DNA from: JAUWKC01 sp035529895
GTDB taxonomy: Bacteria > Planctomycetota > Phycisphaerae > Sedimentisphaerales > Anaerobacaceae
Direction of reading: 5' to 3'
Assembly (NCBI GenBank): GCA_035529895.1
Contig: DATKVV010000083.1
Location: 73,144 to 137,143, forward strand
DNA length: 64,000 bases
How positions within the stretch are numbered: the stretch's first letter is position 1; each line of letters starts with the position of its first letter. The position numbers and the translations under genes are program-made. Positions 28,041-35,441 of this stretch are shown one piece after another. The notes below the pieces were generated by a model. It made no database searches. It saw only the letters and a list, made by a program, of their open reading frames with translations, and was not told the origin of the DNA.

Positions 28041-28585
28041 TTTTCAAGCTCACTATTCAATAGTGTTCGAAGTTTATCCAACCCGTACCGGCACCTGCTC
28101 TGTACCGTCTTAACCGAAACATTCTGCAGGCTTGCAATTTCCCTGAATTTCATCCCGGCCTGCAGATGAAGCGTTATCACCTCCCGCTGGTCATAGGGCA
28201 GTTGTGCCAGCGCATTGCTCAACTGTTGCAGTTCTTCACTGTATATAATCCATTGGTCCGGCCTTCTTAAACCGCAGGTTATCAGCCCTGCTTCCTCCAG
28301 ACCGCCTGCGTGCCCGCGCCGGCCTGCCCGATTTACGTTGCGCGCACGGTTGGCGACACAGGTTGCCAGATAACCTCTGAGGCTTCCGGTAAGCTGGAAC
28401 TGCTTGGCCGAACGTACGAAGCAGGTGAAAACGTCGTGCACAACGTCCTCAGCAGTGCCCGTCTCATTCAAAAGCGCGGTTGCCAATCGCAGCAAATCAT
28501 CCCGATACTTTTCATAAATCCGGCAAAGCGCATCTCTGCTGCCGCGCCTCAGTTTCCAAACGAGCAACCTGTCTTCCAGCACCAA
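28037..28585 (-). CDS. ECF-type RNA polymerase sigma factor B
   Basis: 182 residues from TTG at 28585 with GAGGTG upstream (GTG at 28582 also possible). Region 2 LEDRLLVWKLRRGSRDALCRIYEKYRDDLL and GTAEDVVHDVFTCF; region 4 LAQLPYDQREVITLHLQAGMKFREIASLQNVSVKTVQSRCRYGLDKLRTLL. Groups with sigma C and F by the WKxRRG start. Coupled to membrane protein B. Confidence 0.92.
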   Translation of the reverse strand: MVLEDRLLVWKLRRGSRDALCRIYEKYRDDLLRLATALLNETGTAEDVVHDVFTCFVRSAKQFQLTGSLRGYLATCVANRARNVNRAGRRGHAGGLEEAGLITCGLRRPDQWIIYSEELQQLSNALAQLPYDQREVITLHLQAGMKFREIASLQNVSVKTVQSRCRYGLDKLRTLLNSELEK

Positions 28586-28615
28586 TCAGCACCTCTTGTA
28601 ATATTGCAACGATCG

Positions 28616-28657
28616 ACCGTCACTTATATAACACCCGCGTCGACCGTTTTACTCTAA
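28616..28657 (-). promoter_or_regulatory. Sigma-cassette promoter motif B
   Basis: Minus strand: TTAGAGTAAAACGG, then 18 nt after TAAAA the box TATAAG followed by TGACGG. Same layout in motifs C and F. Confidence 0.65.
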
Positions 28658-28715
28658 GCGAAATGACTTTTTTCCGCCATATTTTACCTCTGAGCCTTTG
28701 CCGTCAAAGGCGCAT

Positions 28716-28745
28716 AAAAAAGGCCGAGCCAAAACAGCCCGGCCT
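28716..28745 (-). terminator. Terminator after cassette C
   Basis: 13-bp stem AAAAAGGCCGGGC/GCTCGGCCTTTTT on the minus strand; one G-U pair there is an A-C mismatch on the plus strand, so the hairpin is built for leftward transcripts. U-rich 3' side. Confidence 0.8.
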
Positions 28746-28821
28746 TTTTGGCACTTCTCTAACTGCAACACTATGGCAATCAACCTCTTTGGAGAAGTTG
28801 GTCAAAGAGCCACGCCCATCA

Positions 28822-30585
28822 TCATTGCCGGGCGCCAAAAGGTGCCAAGCCGGCAGCAGAGACCGCATCCTTATCAAACAGCTGGTCGTCTATCTCGCGT
28901 CGGTCATCAACAAAGCAAACGCAAAGATATGATTCTTTTTCCCAACTCATGTGTGTTCTCTTTGGATACCATCGACCGCTGGAAGTCTTGGCGTACTCGA
29001 GCACATTCTTGGCATAACTGGCCCATTCCTTCTGACAGTATGCGGCTGTTGGGGCGCAGTACACGCGCTCGCAGATGTAGTCACGTGCCGGATTGAAGTA
29101 ACACTGAAACTTCTCGTCGCCCATGGCTGCCCCCATTAGCTCGCCCCACGGCCCAGATTGTGGTTCGAGACCCTCGCAGTGATGGTCAAGGTCGTAGCGG
29201 TTATTCGGCGGTCGCCAGAAATTCACATTGAGCAGCGCCGCCCGGTCGCGCGGATCATAGTGGACACACTGCGATTTTAATGTTCCACCTGCTTCGCACT
29301 GAAAGACGTGTTGCAGAGCAGGCTGCTCGAGGATGATGACTTGGCTTGGTAGCCTGTTTTGTGTCCAGGCCTCCAGGCTTTCGGCGCTGTCGAATTGAAT
29401 CGTCTCCAGCAGTTGAGCCAATTGCTCTCGATAATCGCCGGGATCAGTGTATTCCGAAATCCAGAGTGGATAGACGTCACGACGCGCATTATAATTCTTA
29501 CGATAAGTAACTGTAATGACCACCGCAGGTGTGTCCTGAACATTCGCGTCATACAGTCGTGTACCTGCCTGGAACGGCATGTAACCATCCGGATGCCTTT
29601 CGCGGGGCACGGGTCCATCGAAAGACTCGAGCAGCCTGCACTCAATCGCAAAAAAGGTCTGTGGAAAGCTCGCCTCTGCGGCAGTTGCATTGTTAACCAG
29701 ATCCAAGATTGCGCGAGGTGGACTGAGGTCAACAACGTTTGCATCCCTGGACACGCCGAGCGCATAGATATCTGCTGGCCCACTATCGGGATACTCCCAA
29801 ATTGTCAGCGTCATGCGGCCCTTTTCATCGTCATAGGCCACCTTCTGAAACTGGACGATTCGGTTTGCTTCGGGATCGACCACCCACCGACACTGGTCAT
29901 GGTCCGCGCCGTCATACAACACAGTGACATCCTTCCCCTCGATTGTCTCCGCCTTCTTAATGACGTCAGAGTTGGTATTTGCCGCCAAAACTACCTTTAA
30001 GAACTCTTCGGCACCGCCGCCTTCGGCTGGATCAGGGGCATTCTCATAACCGATGGTCAGAGTATTAGTTTTTGGATTGTACGAGTGCGCTCTCCTGTCG
30101 GCATGGTTAATGAGTCCTATTTCTGTGGTTGTCTCCCCGGTTGCTCTTACGTAATACGTGCGAAAAGGCCGAAATGAATACCACTTTTCTCTGTCCCACG
30201 TTTCTGTCTCTGACTCAAGCCAGGTCCATTCGCCATTGTCTTTGTGTCCTTCGTACTCAATTGTTGATAGATGTATCCACTCACCTGTCGCAGAGTTCTC
30301 GATTGCTTGCATCAGTTCTGCATACGCTGACGGGACAATTCCCGGCCCGCCCACAAAGCGCAGTCCTGAAATCACCGCTATTACTATCGCCGCCGCAGCG
30401 GCGACCTTTGTAATTTTGCTTTTCATGATTGTTCTCCATATCTCCGGCGTGTATTCAGCCGACTCTGTCTTAATTGCTTGTTCCTGAGCCGTCAGAACCT
30501 TTCCAAGTACTGCATCATCCATTCTTGGATTGGTATCGATAGCCGCTTCTTCGAAAAATTTCTTAACATTGTCTGCCGGTCTCAT
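28822..30585 (-). CDS. Sigma-linked membrane protein C with Cys-rich C-terminal region
   Basis: 587 residues; ATG overlaps the sigma C stop. Head MRPADNVKKFFEEAAIDTNPRMDD..., then EIWRTIMKSKITKVAAAAAIVIAV (TM about 57-75) and SAYAELMQAIENSATGEWIHL opening a LolA-like beta domain (to about 260). Residues ~280-400 form a second beta-rich domain, and the last ~190 residues hold many Cys/Tyr/Trp (QCEAGGTLKSQCVHYDP, ICERVYCAPTAAYCQKEW, YLCVCFVDD), probably disulfide-bonded. No family recognised for the tail. Confidence 0.7.
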   Translation of the reverse strand: MRPADNVKKFFEEAAIDTNPRMDDAVLGKVLTAQEQAIKTESAEYTPEIWRTIMKSKITKVAAAAAIVIAVISGLRFVGGPGIVPSAYAELMQAIENSATGEWIHLSTIEYEGHKDNGEWTWLESETETWDREKWYSFRPFRTYYVRATGETTTEIGLINHADRRAHSYNPKTNTLTIGYENAPDPAEGGGAEEFLKVVLAANTNSDVIKKAETIEGKDVTVLYDGADHDQCRWVVDPEANRIVQFQKVAYDDEKGRMTLTIWEYPDSGPADIYALGVSRDANVVDLSPPRAILDLVNNATAAEASFPQTFFAIECRLLESFDGPVPRERHPDGYMPFQAGTRLYDANVQDTPAVVITVTYRKNYNARRDVYPLWISEYTDPGDYREQLAQLLETIQFDSAESLEAWTQNRLPSQVIILEQPALQHVFQCEAGGTLKSQCVHYDPRDRAALLNVNFWRPPNNRYDLDHHCEGLEPQSGPWGELMGAAMGDEKFQCYFNPARDYICERVYCAPTAAYCQKEWASYAKNVLEYAKTSSGRWYPKRTHMSWEKESYLCVCFVDDRREIDDQLFDKDAVSAAGLAPFGARQ

Positions 30586-31127
30586 TTGGTCACCTCACTA
30601 TTCAATAGTGACCTCAGCTTATTCAGTCCATACCTGTAACGGCCCTGAATGGTGTTGACTGAGGCGTTTTGTATTCTGGCTATTTGCCGGAAAGTCATAT
30701 TGCCCTGCATGTAGAGACTGACGACTTCACGCTGCTCGTACGGGATTTGTGCCAGGGCATTACTCAGAAGCCGCAACTGTTCGCTCAAGATGGCCCATCG
30801 CTCCGGCCCGTCTGCATCCCAAACCACGCTGTCCGCGTCATCCATGCCGTGAGTTTCGTGCCTTTGCCGGTCTCGTCTTTGGTTTCGTACTTTGTTGGCC
30901 ACGCATGTTGCCAAATACCTCTTCAGATTCCCGCTTACGCCAATTCGCCCCGCCGATTGAGCAAACTTCACAAAGACATCCTGTACGACATCTTCGGCAG
31001 AATTGGCGTCATTTACCAGAACCACCGCCAGTTTCAGCAGGTCATTCTTGTACTTTTCGTAGATGCGCTCCAGGGCGCCTCTGTCACCGCGTTTGAATCG
31101 CCAAATAAGCAGCTTGTCTTCCACCAT
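30582..31127 (-). CDS. ECF-type RNA polymerase sigma factor C
   Basis: 181 residues. Region 2 MVEDKLLIWRFKRGDRGALERIYEKY and SAEDVVQDVFVKFA; region 4 LAQIPYEQREVVSLYMQGNMTFRQIARIQNASVNTIQGRYRYGLNKLRSLL. Its stop overlaps the start of membrane protein C. Confidence 0.92.
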   Translation of the reverse strand: MVEDKLLIWRFKRGDRGALERIYEKYKNDLLKLAVVLVNDANSAEDVVQDVFVKFAQSAGRIGVSGNLKRYLATCVANKVRNQRRDRQRHETHGMDDADSVVWDADGPERWAILSEQLRLLSNALAQIPYEQREVVSLYMQGNMTFRQIARIQNASVNTIQGRYRYGLNKLRSLLNSEVTK

Positions 31128-31158
31128 CTCATGCTACCGGTCAGAAAGGATATCCTTC

Positions 31159-31197
31159 TTCACTTATAACACACCAACACATCCCATTTTAGTATAA
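31159..31197 (-). promoter_or_regulatory. Sigma-cassette promoter motif C
   Basis: Minus strand: TTATACTAAAATGGG, then 18 nt after TAAAA the box TATAAG followed by TGA. Confidence 0.65.
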
Positions 31198-31272
31198 TCG
31201 CAGATGACATTTTTCCGCCATGTTCAATATTATGACCGCAATGAGCTGATTCTAACCGCGAAAGCAAACAAA

Positions 31273-31300
31273 AAAGGCCGAGCCAAATCAGCCCGGCCGT
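31273..31300 (-). terminator. Terminator after cassette D
   Basis: GGCCGGGC...GCTCGGCC hairpin followed by a U-run on the minus strand, 30 nt past the stop of gene D; near-identical to those at 28716 and 33348. Confidence 0.75.
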
Positions 31301-31329
31301 TATTCTATATGTCAATGCAGCAAAAAGCC

Positions 31330-32658
31330 TCACGGCTCCACTCTCAGTGGCAAATCTTCCGGTCCAACGTCCCTGACGCTCAGGTCACCGTAAACCGCTC
31401 GGTAACTGTTCGAACCTTTGAGCTTGTACCAACAGACAATGCGATCCTTGTCGCCGAGACTGACCCCTTTGCCCAGGTACCGGAAGCTGTCCTTTACCGT
31501 ATGGTCCTTGACGAAGTGAGCGATGGCAAGCATGTTCAGACCGCCCATCTTGTAGTGATTCGTCGTTTCCACAAGCTTTTGTTCGGCCGGGGTCCGTTCA
31601 TTCTCCGCCTTCTCCTCAATCTCGTTCAGCCGGTCGCTCGTAACCGGGAAAGGAAATACGTGGCCGGGGAATGTCTTGTCATAGTATTCAGCCAGGATGC
31701 CGAGAAACTCGACCATCTCCTTCTCCGTCACCTCGGCACGTCGGTCGCTCTCGACCCTGTACCCCTCCGGCGGTTCAAGACTGAACAGCCATTCGTCGAG
31801 GCTCGCGTCCAAATTGATGTCATAATGAACCGAACACATCGGCTTCGATATGGACCATCCTCTTTCGGGCCGATTATTGCGCGCCGGGTCTTCTTCAGGA
31901 TTATAGATGTCGGCCCCCGGAACCTGAACGGCGACCAGTTGCTTGCTTTTCGCGTCTATCCAGAGGTCATAGCTCCAATCTTTGTTATTTGCCTCGTCTC
32001 TGAACGCGGCTCGAAAAACGTTCACCTCTCCGCCCGCCGTTCTTTCCTTTCCCACCCATTCCAGGTCCTGTTCTTTCATCTGCTCGCTGACCCAAACGAA
32101 TGGCCCACGTGCATCCTGCTCTATTGCCGCAAGTTCGCGAACAGTTGCTTCCTCCTTTGCAGGGTTCAGGCTCAGTCCTTTCAGATGCACGTTATCTGTG
32201 ATTGTCACATACTTGACCTCCATATTCTCATCCAGTGTTACATCCCGATACAGGCCCGGCGCTTTGTATGCAAATTCTCGTGTCTCCGTCTCAATCCACC
32301 TCCGTTTTCCATCCTTGCTGGTGACCTTGCTGTAGAACGTCGTCTTCCACGTTATGGTCTTGGCTTTCTCAATCTGCTCCAGAACGTCTGCAAAAGCCGC
32401 AGCGGTTACATTGAATTGACCCCTCGGATGATTAAGCACCGCGGCTGCAATAATGACTATCACAGTTGCAATAGCCGCTTTTGCTATTCGACTTTTCATG
32501 ATTATTCTCCATATATGCGTCCCCGCTGCCACCGATTCTCTGGTCTGTGACTTCTCAAGTATCCCTTCGGCTGCGGCAAGAATGCGAGCATCGGCCGCCG
32601 CATCGGGCTCAATCCTTATCCTTCTTGCCAACCCTTCTATCTCACTCATTGACTCCAT
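31330..32658 (-). CDS. Sigma-linked membrane protein D
   Basis: 442 residues; start overlaps the sigma D end by 17 nt, as in cassette A. Head MESMSEIEGLARRIRIEPDAAADARIL (close to A's head), HIWRIIMKSRIAKAAIATVIVIIAA (TM about 58-75), then AAFADVLEQIEKAKTITWKTTFY beginning a LolA-like domain that runs to about 290 (YEVRDVTLDENMEV-like strands, NVFRAAFRDEANNKDWSYDLWID). C-terminal ~140 residues are helical (MVEFLGILAEYYDKTFPGHVFP, KLVETTNHYKMGGLNMLAIAHF) and end in a beta segment; no known family. Confidence 0.7.
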   Translation of the reverse strand: MESMSEIEGLARRIRIEPDAAADARILAAAEGILEKSQTRESVAAGTHIWRIIMKSRIAKAAIATVIVIIAAAVLNHPRGQFNVTAAAFADVLEQIEKAKTITWKTTFYSKVTSKDGKRRWIETETREFAYKAPGLYRDVTLDENMEVKYVTITDNVHLKGLSLNPAKEEATVRELAAIEQDARGPFVWVSEQMKEQDLEWVGKERTAGGEVNVFRAAFRDEANNKDWSYDLWIDAKSKQLVAVQVPGADIYNPEEDPARNNRPERGWSISKPMCSVHYDINLDASLDEWLFSLEPPEGYRVESDRRAEVTEKEMVEFLGILAEYYDKTFPGHVFPFPVTSDRLNEIEEKAENERTPAEQKLVETTNHYKMGGLNMLAIAHFVKDHTVKDSFRYLGKGVSLGDKDRIVCWYKLKGSNSYRAVYGDLSVRDVGPEDLPLRVEP

Positions 32659-33199
32659 GCTCGTTCTCCTTCTTCAAAAGTGCTCGCACTTTTTCAAGCC
32701 CATAACGGTATCTGCTGAGCGCCGTCTTAATTGACACATCCTGCAACTTGGCGATTTCTCTGAACTTCAAACCGGCCTGCACATGCAATACGAACACCTC
32801 CCGCTGCTCGTACGGCAATTCCGCCAGTGCCGCAAAGATGCCGTCTACTTGCTCGTTGTTGATTACTTCGCCCACCGGGTCTGCTATGGTTGGCAGGCAA
32901 GACGCCGGTTGTGCCGCGCAGTCCGGCAGCACCCGGTTCTTCCTCAAGTGGTCTCTCGCCCGGTTAGCCACCCAGCTTACAAGGTAACCTTTGAGGTTGC
33001 GCCGAATCGCGAGACTCCCGGCGCTTTCCGCAAAACCTACAAAGACATCCTGAAGGCAATCTTCGGCAGCGTGACCGTCGTGCAGAAGCGATACGGCCAC
33101 TGTGAACATGTCCGTTCTGTATTTCTCGTAGATGCGGCGCAAAGCCTCCCGGTCTCCACAACGCACCCGGTTCAGAAGGCGCCCGTCTTCCAACATCAA
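32642..33199 (-). CDS. ECF-type RNA polymerase sigma factor D
   Basis: 185 residues. Region 2 LEDGRLLNRVRCGDREALRRIYEKYRTDMF, AAEDCLQDVFVGFAESAG, KGYLVSWVANRARDHLRKN; region 4 LAELPYEQREVFVLHVQAGLKFREIAKLQDVSIKTALSRYRYGLEKVRALL. Closest paralog here is sigma A. Confidence 0.92.
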   Translation of the reverse strand: MMLEDGRLLNRVRCGDREALRRIYEKYRTDMFTVAVSLLHDGHAAEDCLQDVFVGFAESAGSLAIRRNLKGYLVSWVANRARDHLRKNRVLPDCAAQPASCLPTIADPVGEVINNEQVDGIFAALAELPYEQREVFVLHVQAGLKFREIAKLQDVSIKTALSRYRYGLEKVRALLKKENEHGVNE

Positions 33200-33233
33200 G
33201 ATTCCTTTACGTAATTACGCAAGATTGAACGTT

Positions 33234-33274
33234 CAACCGTTAATAGACGATTTCACCCCCTATTTTACTCTAAG
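33234..33274 (-). promoter_or_regulatory. Sigma-cassette promoter motif D
   Basis: Minus strand: TTAGAGTAAAATAGG, then 17 nt after TAAAA a TATTAA box followed by CGG. Confidence 0.55.
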
Positions 33275-33347
33275 TGCAGCCTGTTTTTTCAGCAAGATTT
33301 CGCGTGAAAGGGAAAAAACCTTGTAGCGAGCCGCGCAAACAATGAAA

Positions 33348-33377
33348 AAAGGCCGAGCCAAACCAAGCCCGGCCTTT
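33348..33377 (-). terminator. Terminator after cassette E
   Basis: 11-bp stem AAAGGCCGGGC/GCTCGGCCTTT (minus strand, one G-U) with U-rich tail, 32 nt past the stop of gene E. Confidence 0.78.
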
Positions 33378-33408
33378 GTAACATTAGTAAGTTAGACAAT
33401 CCAGCTTG

Positions 33409-34626
33409 TCAAAATCCGCCGATAATTGCCCAGCGACCAGACTCACCAGGCATCTGCTGGACGAATGGCTGTTTCTTCCACAGAGTTACTTTGCCTTCCA
33501 CTTCGACTTCAACTTCATATGGTACACGAAGCCGGTCTGTTTCCGAATGGGGGATTGGCTCTCCTATGGAAGCAATCCTGACCATATTAAGTCCACCGAA
33601 GACTTCCTTTATTTTGTCGGCAGGCATGCCCAAAAATAACTTGCTTGCTTTGTCATAATCCCTGGCAATCAAGCCCTCAAGGAACTGGCGGACCACTTCG
33701 ACGGCGATTTCTTCGTCGCTAAGGTCTCCTTGAGCCAGTCCCGTATTCATTACATCGATATGTTCAGCGTCATCAGATACGTCCCTAAACGTGAACATTT
33801 TGGCATCGATAGGTTGATTGTAATCGTAATACTCCAGCGTTCTTATGCATTCATACTTACCTTCTCTTAGCTTATAGAGCTCTATTGCATTAACAAGCCT
33901 TGTGGCTTGATCAATGTAGAGGACCATGCGCTGGAAAGGTGAATCATCTCCTCCCATAGATGTTGCTGTTACAACAATCGGCTCGGCTTTATCGGCAGCT
34001 TCGCTGATCTCCAGTTCTACTTTGCCTTGTTCCTGTTTTTCCTGTAAGCGCTCGACAGCCAGCTTCGGGTCGAGACTCTCGATCATCTTAAGTACCTGAG
34101 CCGCCGAAGCTTCGTCTTCTGTCGTAGTTAAGATATTCTTCTCTCTAAGCCACTCCTGCTTCTTGTTGCCCTTCCATATTACCTCTCTTGGGCCACCACC
34201 TGGGGCCATCCAATCGGGCAGATTAAGCCGCATATTCTTGGGCCGGCCGTCCTCACTGAATTCAAGCCACGCCTCTACCGGCTCATCCTCGTGTGACGGG
34301 GTAATAGCTCTAATGTGAAGATAATGCACACTATGGCTCGCCTCGATAGTTTGTTCAATCGCGTAAGCAGGTGTAACTGACTTATCCAAAAAGGTTATTG
34401 ACAGCATAACACCTACTATTATCACCGCCGCACCGGCTAATTTTGTTATTCTGCTTCTCATAATGGTTCTCCTTATGTCTTGTCGCCCTGTTCTCTGCCA
34501 CGCTCCTTGCTCGGTCAGTTTTTGCCTTACCCGTTCGAGGTCGCGAACAGTAATCTCAGAAGCGACCTTGAATTCTGAAATGGCTTCAAAACGTCGTACA
34601 ACTTCTTTTTCATCAATGTTAGACAT
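33409..34626 (-). CDS. Sigma-linked membrane protein E with NTF2-like C-terminal domain
   Basis: 405 residues from ATG at 34626, 4 nt after the sigma E stop; the frame is open further upstream inside the sigma gene but that part is antisense-like noise. Head MSNIDEKEVVRRFEAISEFK..., DIRRTIMRSRITKLAGAAVIIVGVML (TM about 58-75), AYAIEQTIEASHSVHYLHIRA, and a LolA-like domain to about 290 with PIVVTATSMGGDDSPFQRMVLYID. Residues ~300-405 (EEIAVEVVRQFLEGLIARDYDKASKLF ... GRWAIIGGF) look like a SnoaL/NTF2 or DUF4878-type fold. Confidence 0.7.
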   Translation of the reverse strand: MSNIDEKEVVRRFEAISEFKVASEITVRDLERVRQKLTEQGAWQRTGRQDIRRTIMRSRITKLAGAAVIIVGVMLSITFLDKSVTPAYAIEQTIEASHSVHYLHIRAITPSHEDEPVEAWLEFSEDGRPKNMRLNLPDWMAPGGGPREVIWKGNKKQEWLREKNILTTTEDEASAAQVLKMIESLDPKLAVERLQEKQEQGKVELEISEAADKAEPIVVTATSMGGDDSPFQRMVLYIDQATRLVNAIELYKLREGKYECIRTLEYYDYNQPIDAKMFTFRDVSDDAEHIDVMNTGLAQGDLSDEEIAVEVVRQFLEGLIARDYDKASKLFLGMPADKIKEVFGGLNMVRIASIGEPIPHSETDRLRVPYEVEVEVEGKVTLWKKQPFVQQMPGESGRWAIIGGF

Positions 34627-34630
34627 AACA

Positions 34631-35152
34631 TCAATCCTCCCTGCCTGGCCTGTTCTCCTCACCTGCCAGCAACATTCGCAGCCGGGCCAGGGCCTTGGCA
34701 GACACCGAACGCAGGTAATGAGGCTTCTTACCCAGGCGTTGGGAAATTTCTTCGTACGATTCCTGCTCAATATAGTGCATAACCACTACGTCACGGGCCA
34801 GGCGACTCAATTGCGACGTCGCATCGAGGAGCTGTTCCAGCTCTTCCCTTCGGATTATTTTCCCCAGCGGCGAAGAGCTGCTACCCACCGGCAGACAATC
34901 CTCATCCAGGGATTGACAGTTTACCTTCTGCCTCCTGCGCCACTCGAACGCCAGATTTATCGCCGCTCGGTGGGCGTATGCAAAGGGATCCCTGGCATTA
35001 TCAAGGCCGTTCGAGCTGCTCAGCCGTATGAATAGCTCCTGCAGCAGGTCGCCCACCGCATCCTCGGACAATGTCAGCCTCGCCAAAAGCTCGTGCAGAC
35101 GCGGCCCCGACATTTCCAGCAGTTCCAGAACCTTCTTTTGCCGATTGTGCAC
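34631..35152 (-). CDS. RNA polymerase sigma factor E (divergent ECF)
   Basis: 173 residues from GTG at 35152 (GAGGGA upstream). Region 2 SEDAVGDLLQELFIRLSSSNG and DPFAYAHRAAINLAFEWRRRQK; region 4 LSRLARDVVVMHYIEQESYEEISQRLGKKPHYLRSVSAKALARLRMLL. Clearly a different branch from sigma A-D and F: no WKxRRG start, no SRYRYG motif. Still paired with the same kind of membrane protein. Confidence 0.85.
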   Translation of the reverse strand: MHNRQKKVLELLEMSGPRLHELLARLTLSEDAVGDLLQELFIRLSSSNGLDNARDPFAYAHRAAINLAFEWRRRQKVNCQSLDEDCLPVGSSSSPLGKIIRREELEQLLDATSQLSRLARDVVVMHYIEQESYEEISQRLGKKPHYLRSVSAKALARLRMLLAGEENRPGRED

Positions 35153-35200
35153 AATCGTCCCTCGATACTCGACTCGTCAGGCCGCTTGCCCCGGCCCTTC

Positions 35201-35224
35201 ACCATTATAGATGAAACTAAAGCC
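35201..35224 (-). promoter_or_regulatory. Possible promoter of cassette E
   Basis: Minus strand GGCTTTAGTTTC followed by TATAATGG. Only loosely similar to the motif of the other five cassettes and with shorter spacing; weak call. Confidence 0.25.
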
Positions 35225-35270
35225 TCCCGCGCACCCCATATTGCTGAAAAAAACTTCCACCCGCGCAAAA

Positions 35271-35298
35271 AAAAACCGGGCCAAAAAAGCCCGGCCTT
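35271..35298 (-). terminator. Terminator-like hairpin after cassette F
   Basis: CCGGGC/GCCCGG stem with a U-tract on the minus strand, same GGCCGGGC core as the other cassette terminators but with a shorter stem; about 145 nt past the stop of gene F. Confidence 0.6.
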
Positions 35299-35326
35299 GA
35301 TATTTAGAGCATCTAACAAAAAGAGT

Positions 35327-35364
35327 GTCATTGCGAGCCTGCCGCAGGCGGGCGCGGCAATCTC
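35327..35364. repeat. GTCATTGCGAG...GCGGCAATCTC dispersed repeat half
   Basis: Begins GTCATTGCGAGCCTGCCGC and ends GCGGCAATCTC, matching the left half of the palindromic element at 46162-46313. Lies between cassettes E and F. Confidence 0.5.
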
Positions 35365-35441
35365 AGGCCATCGACAAGGCCAACGCTCATTTTGTTATAG
35401 GTTCTTGGTTCCTGGGACATATTCTTATTTGTGTGTTTTTA

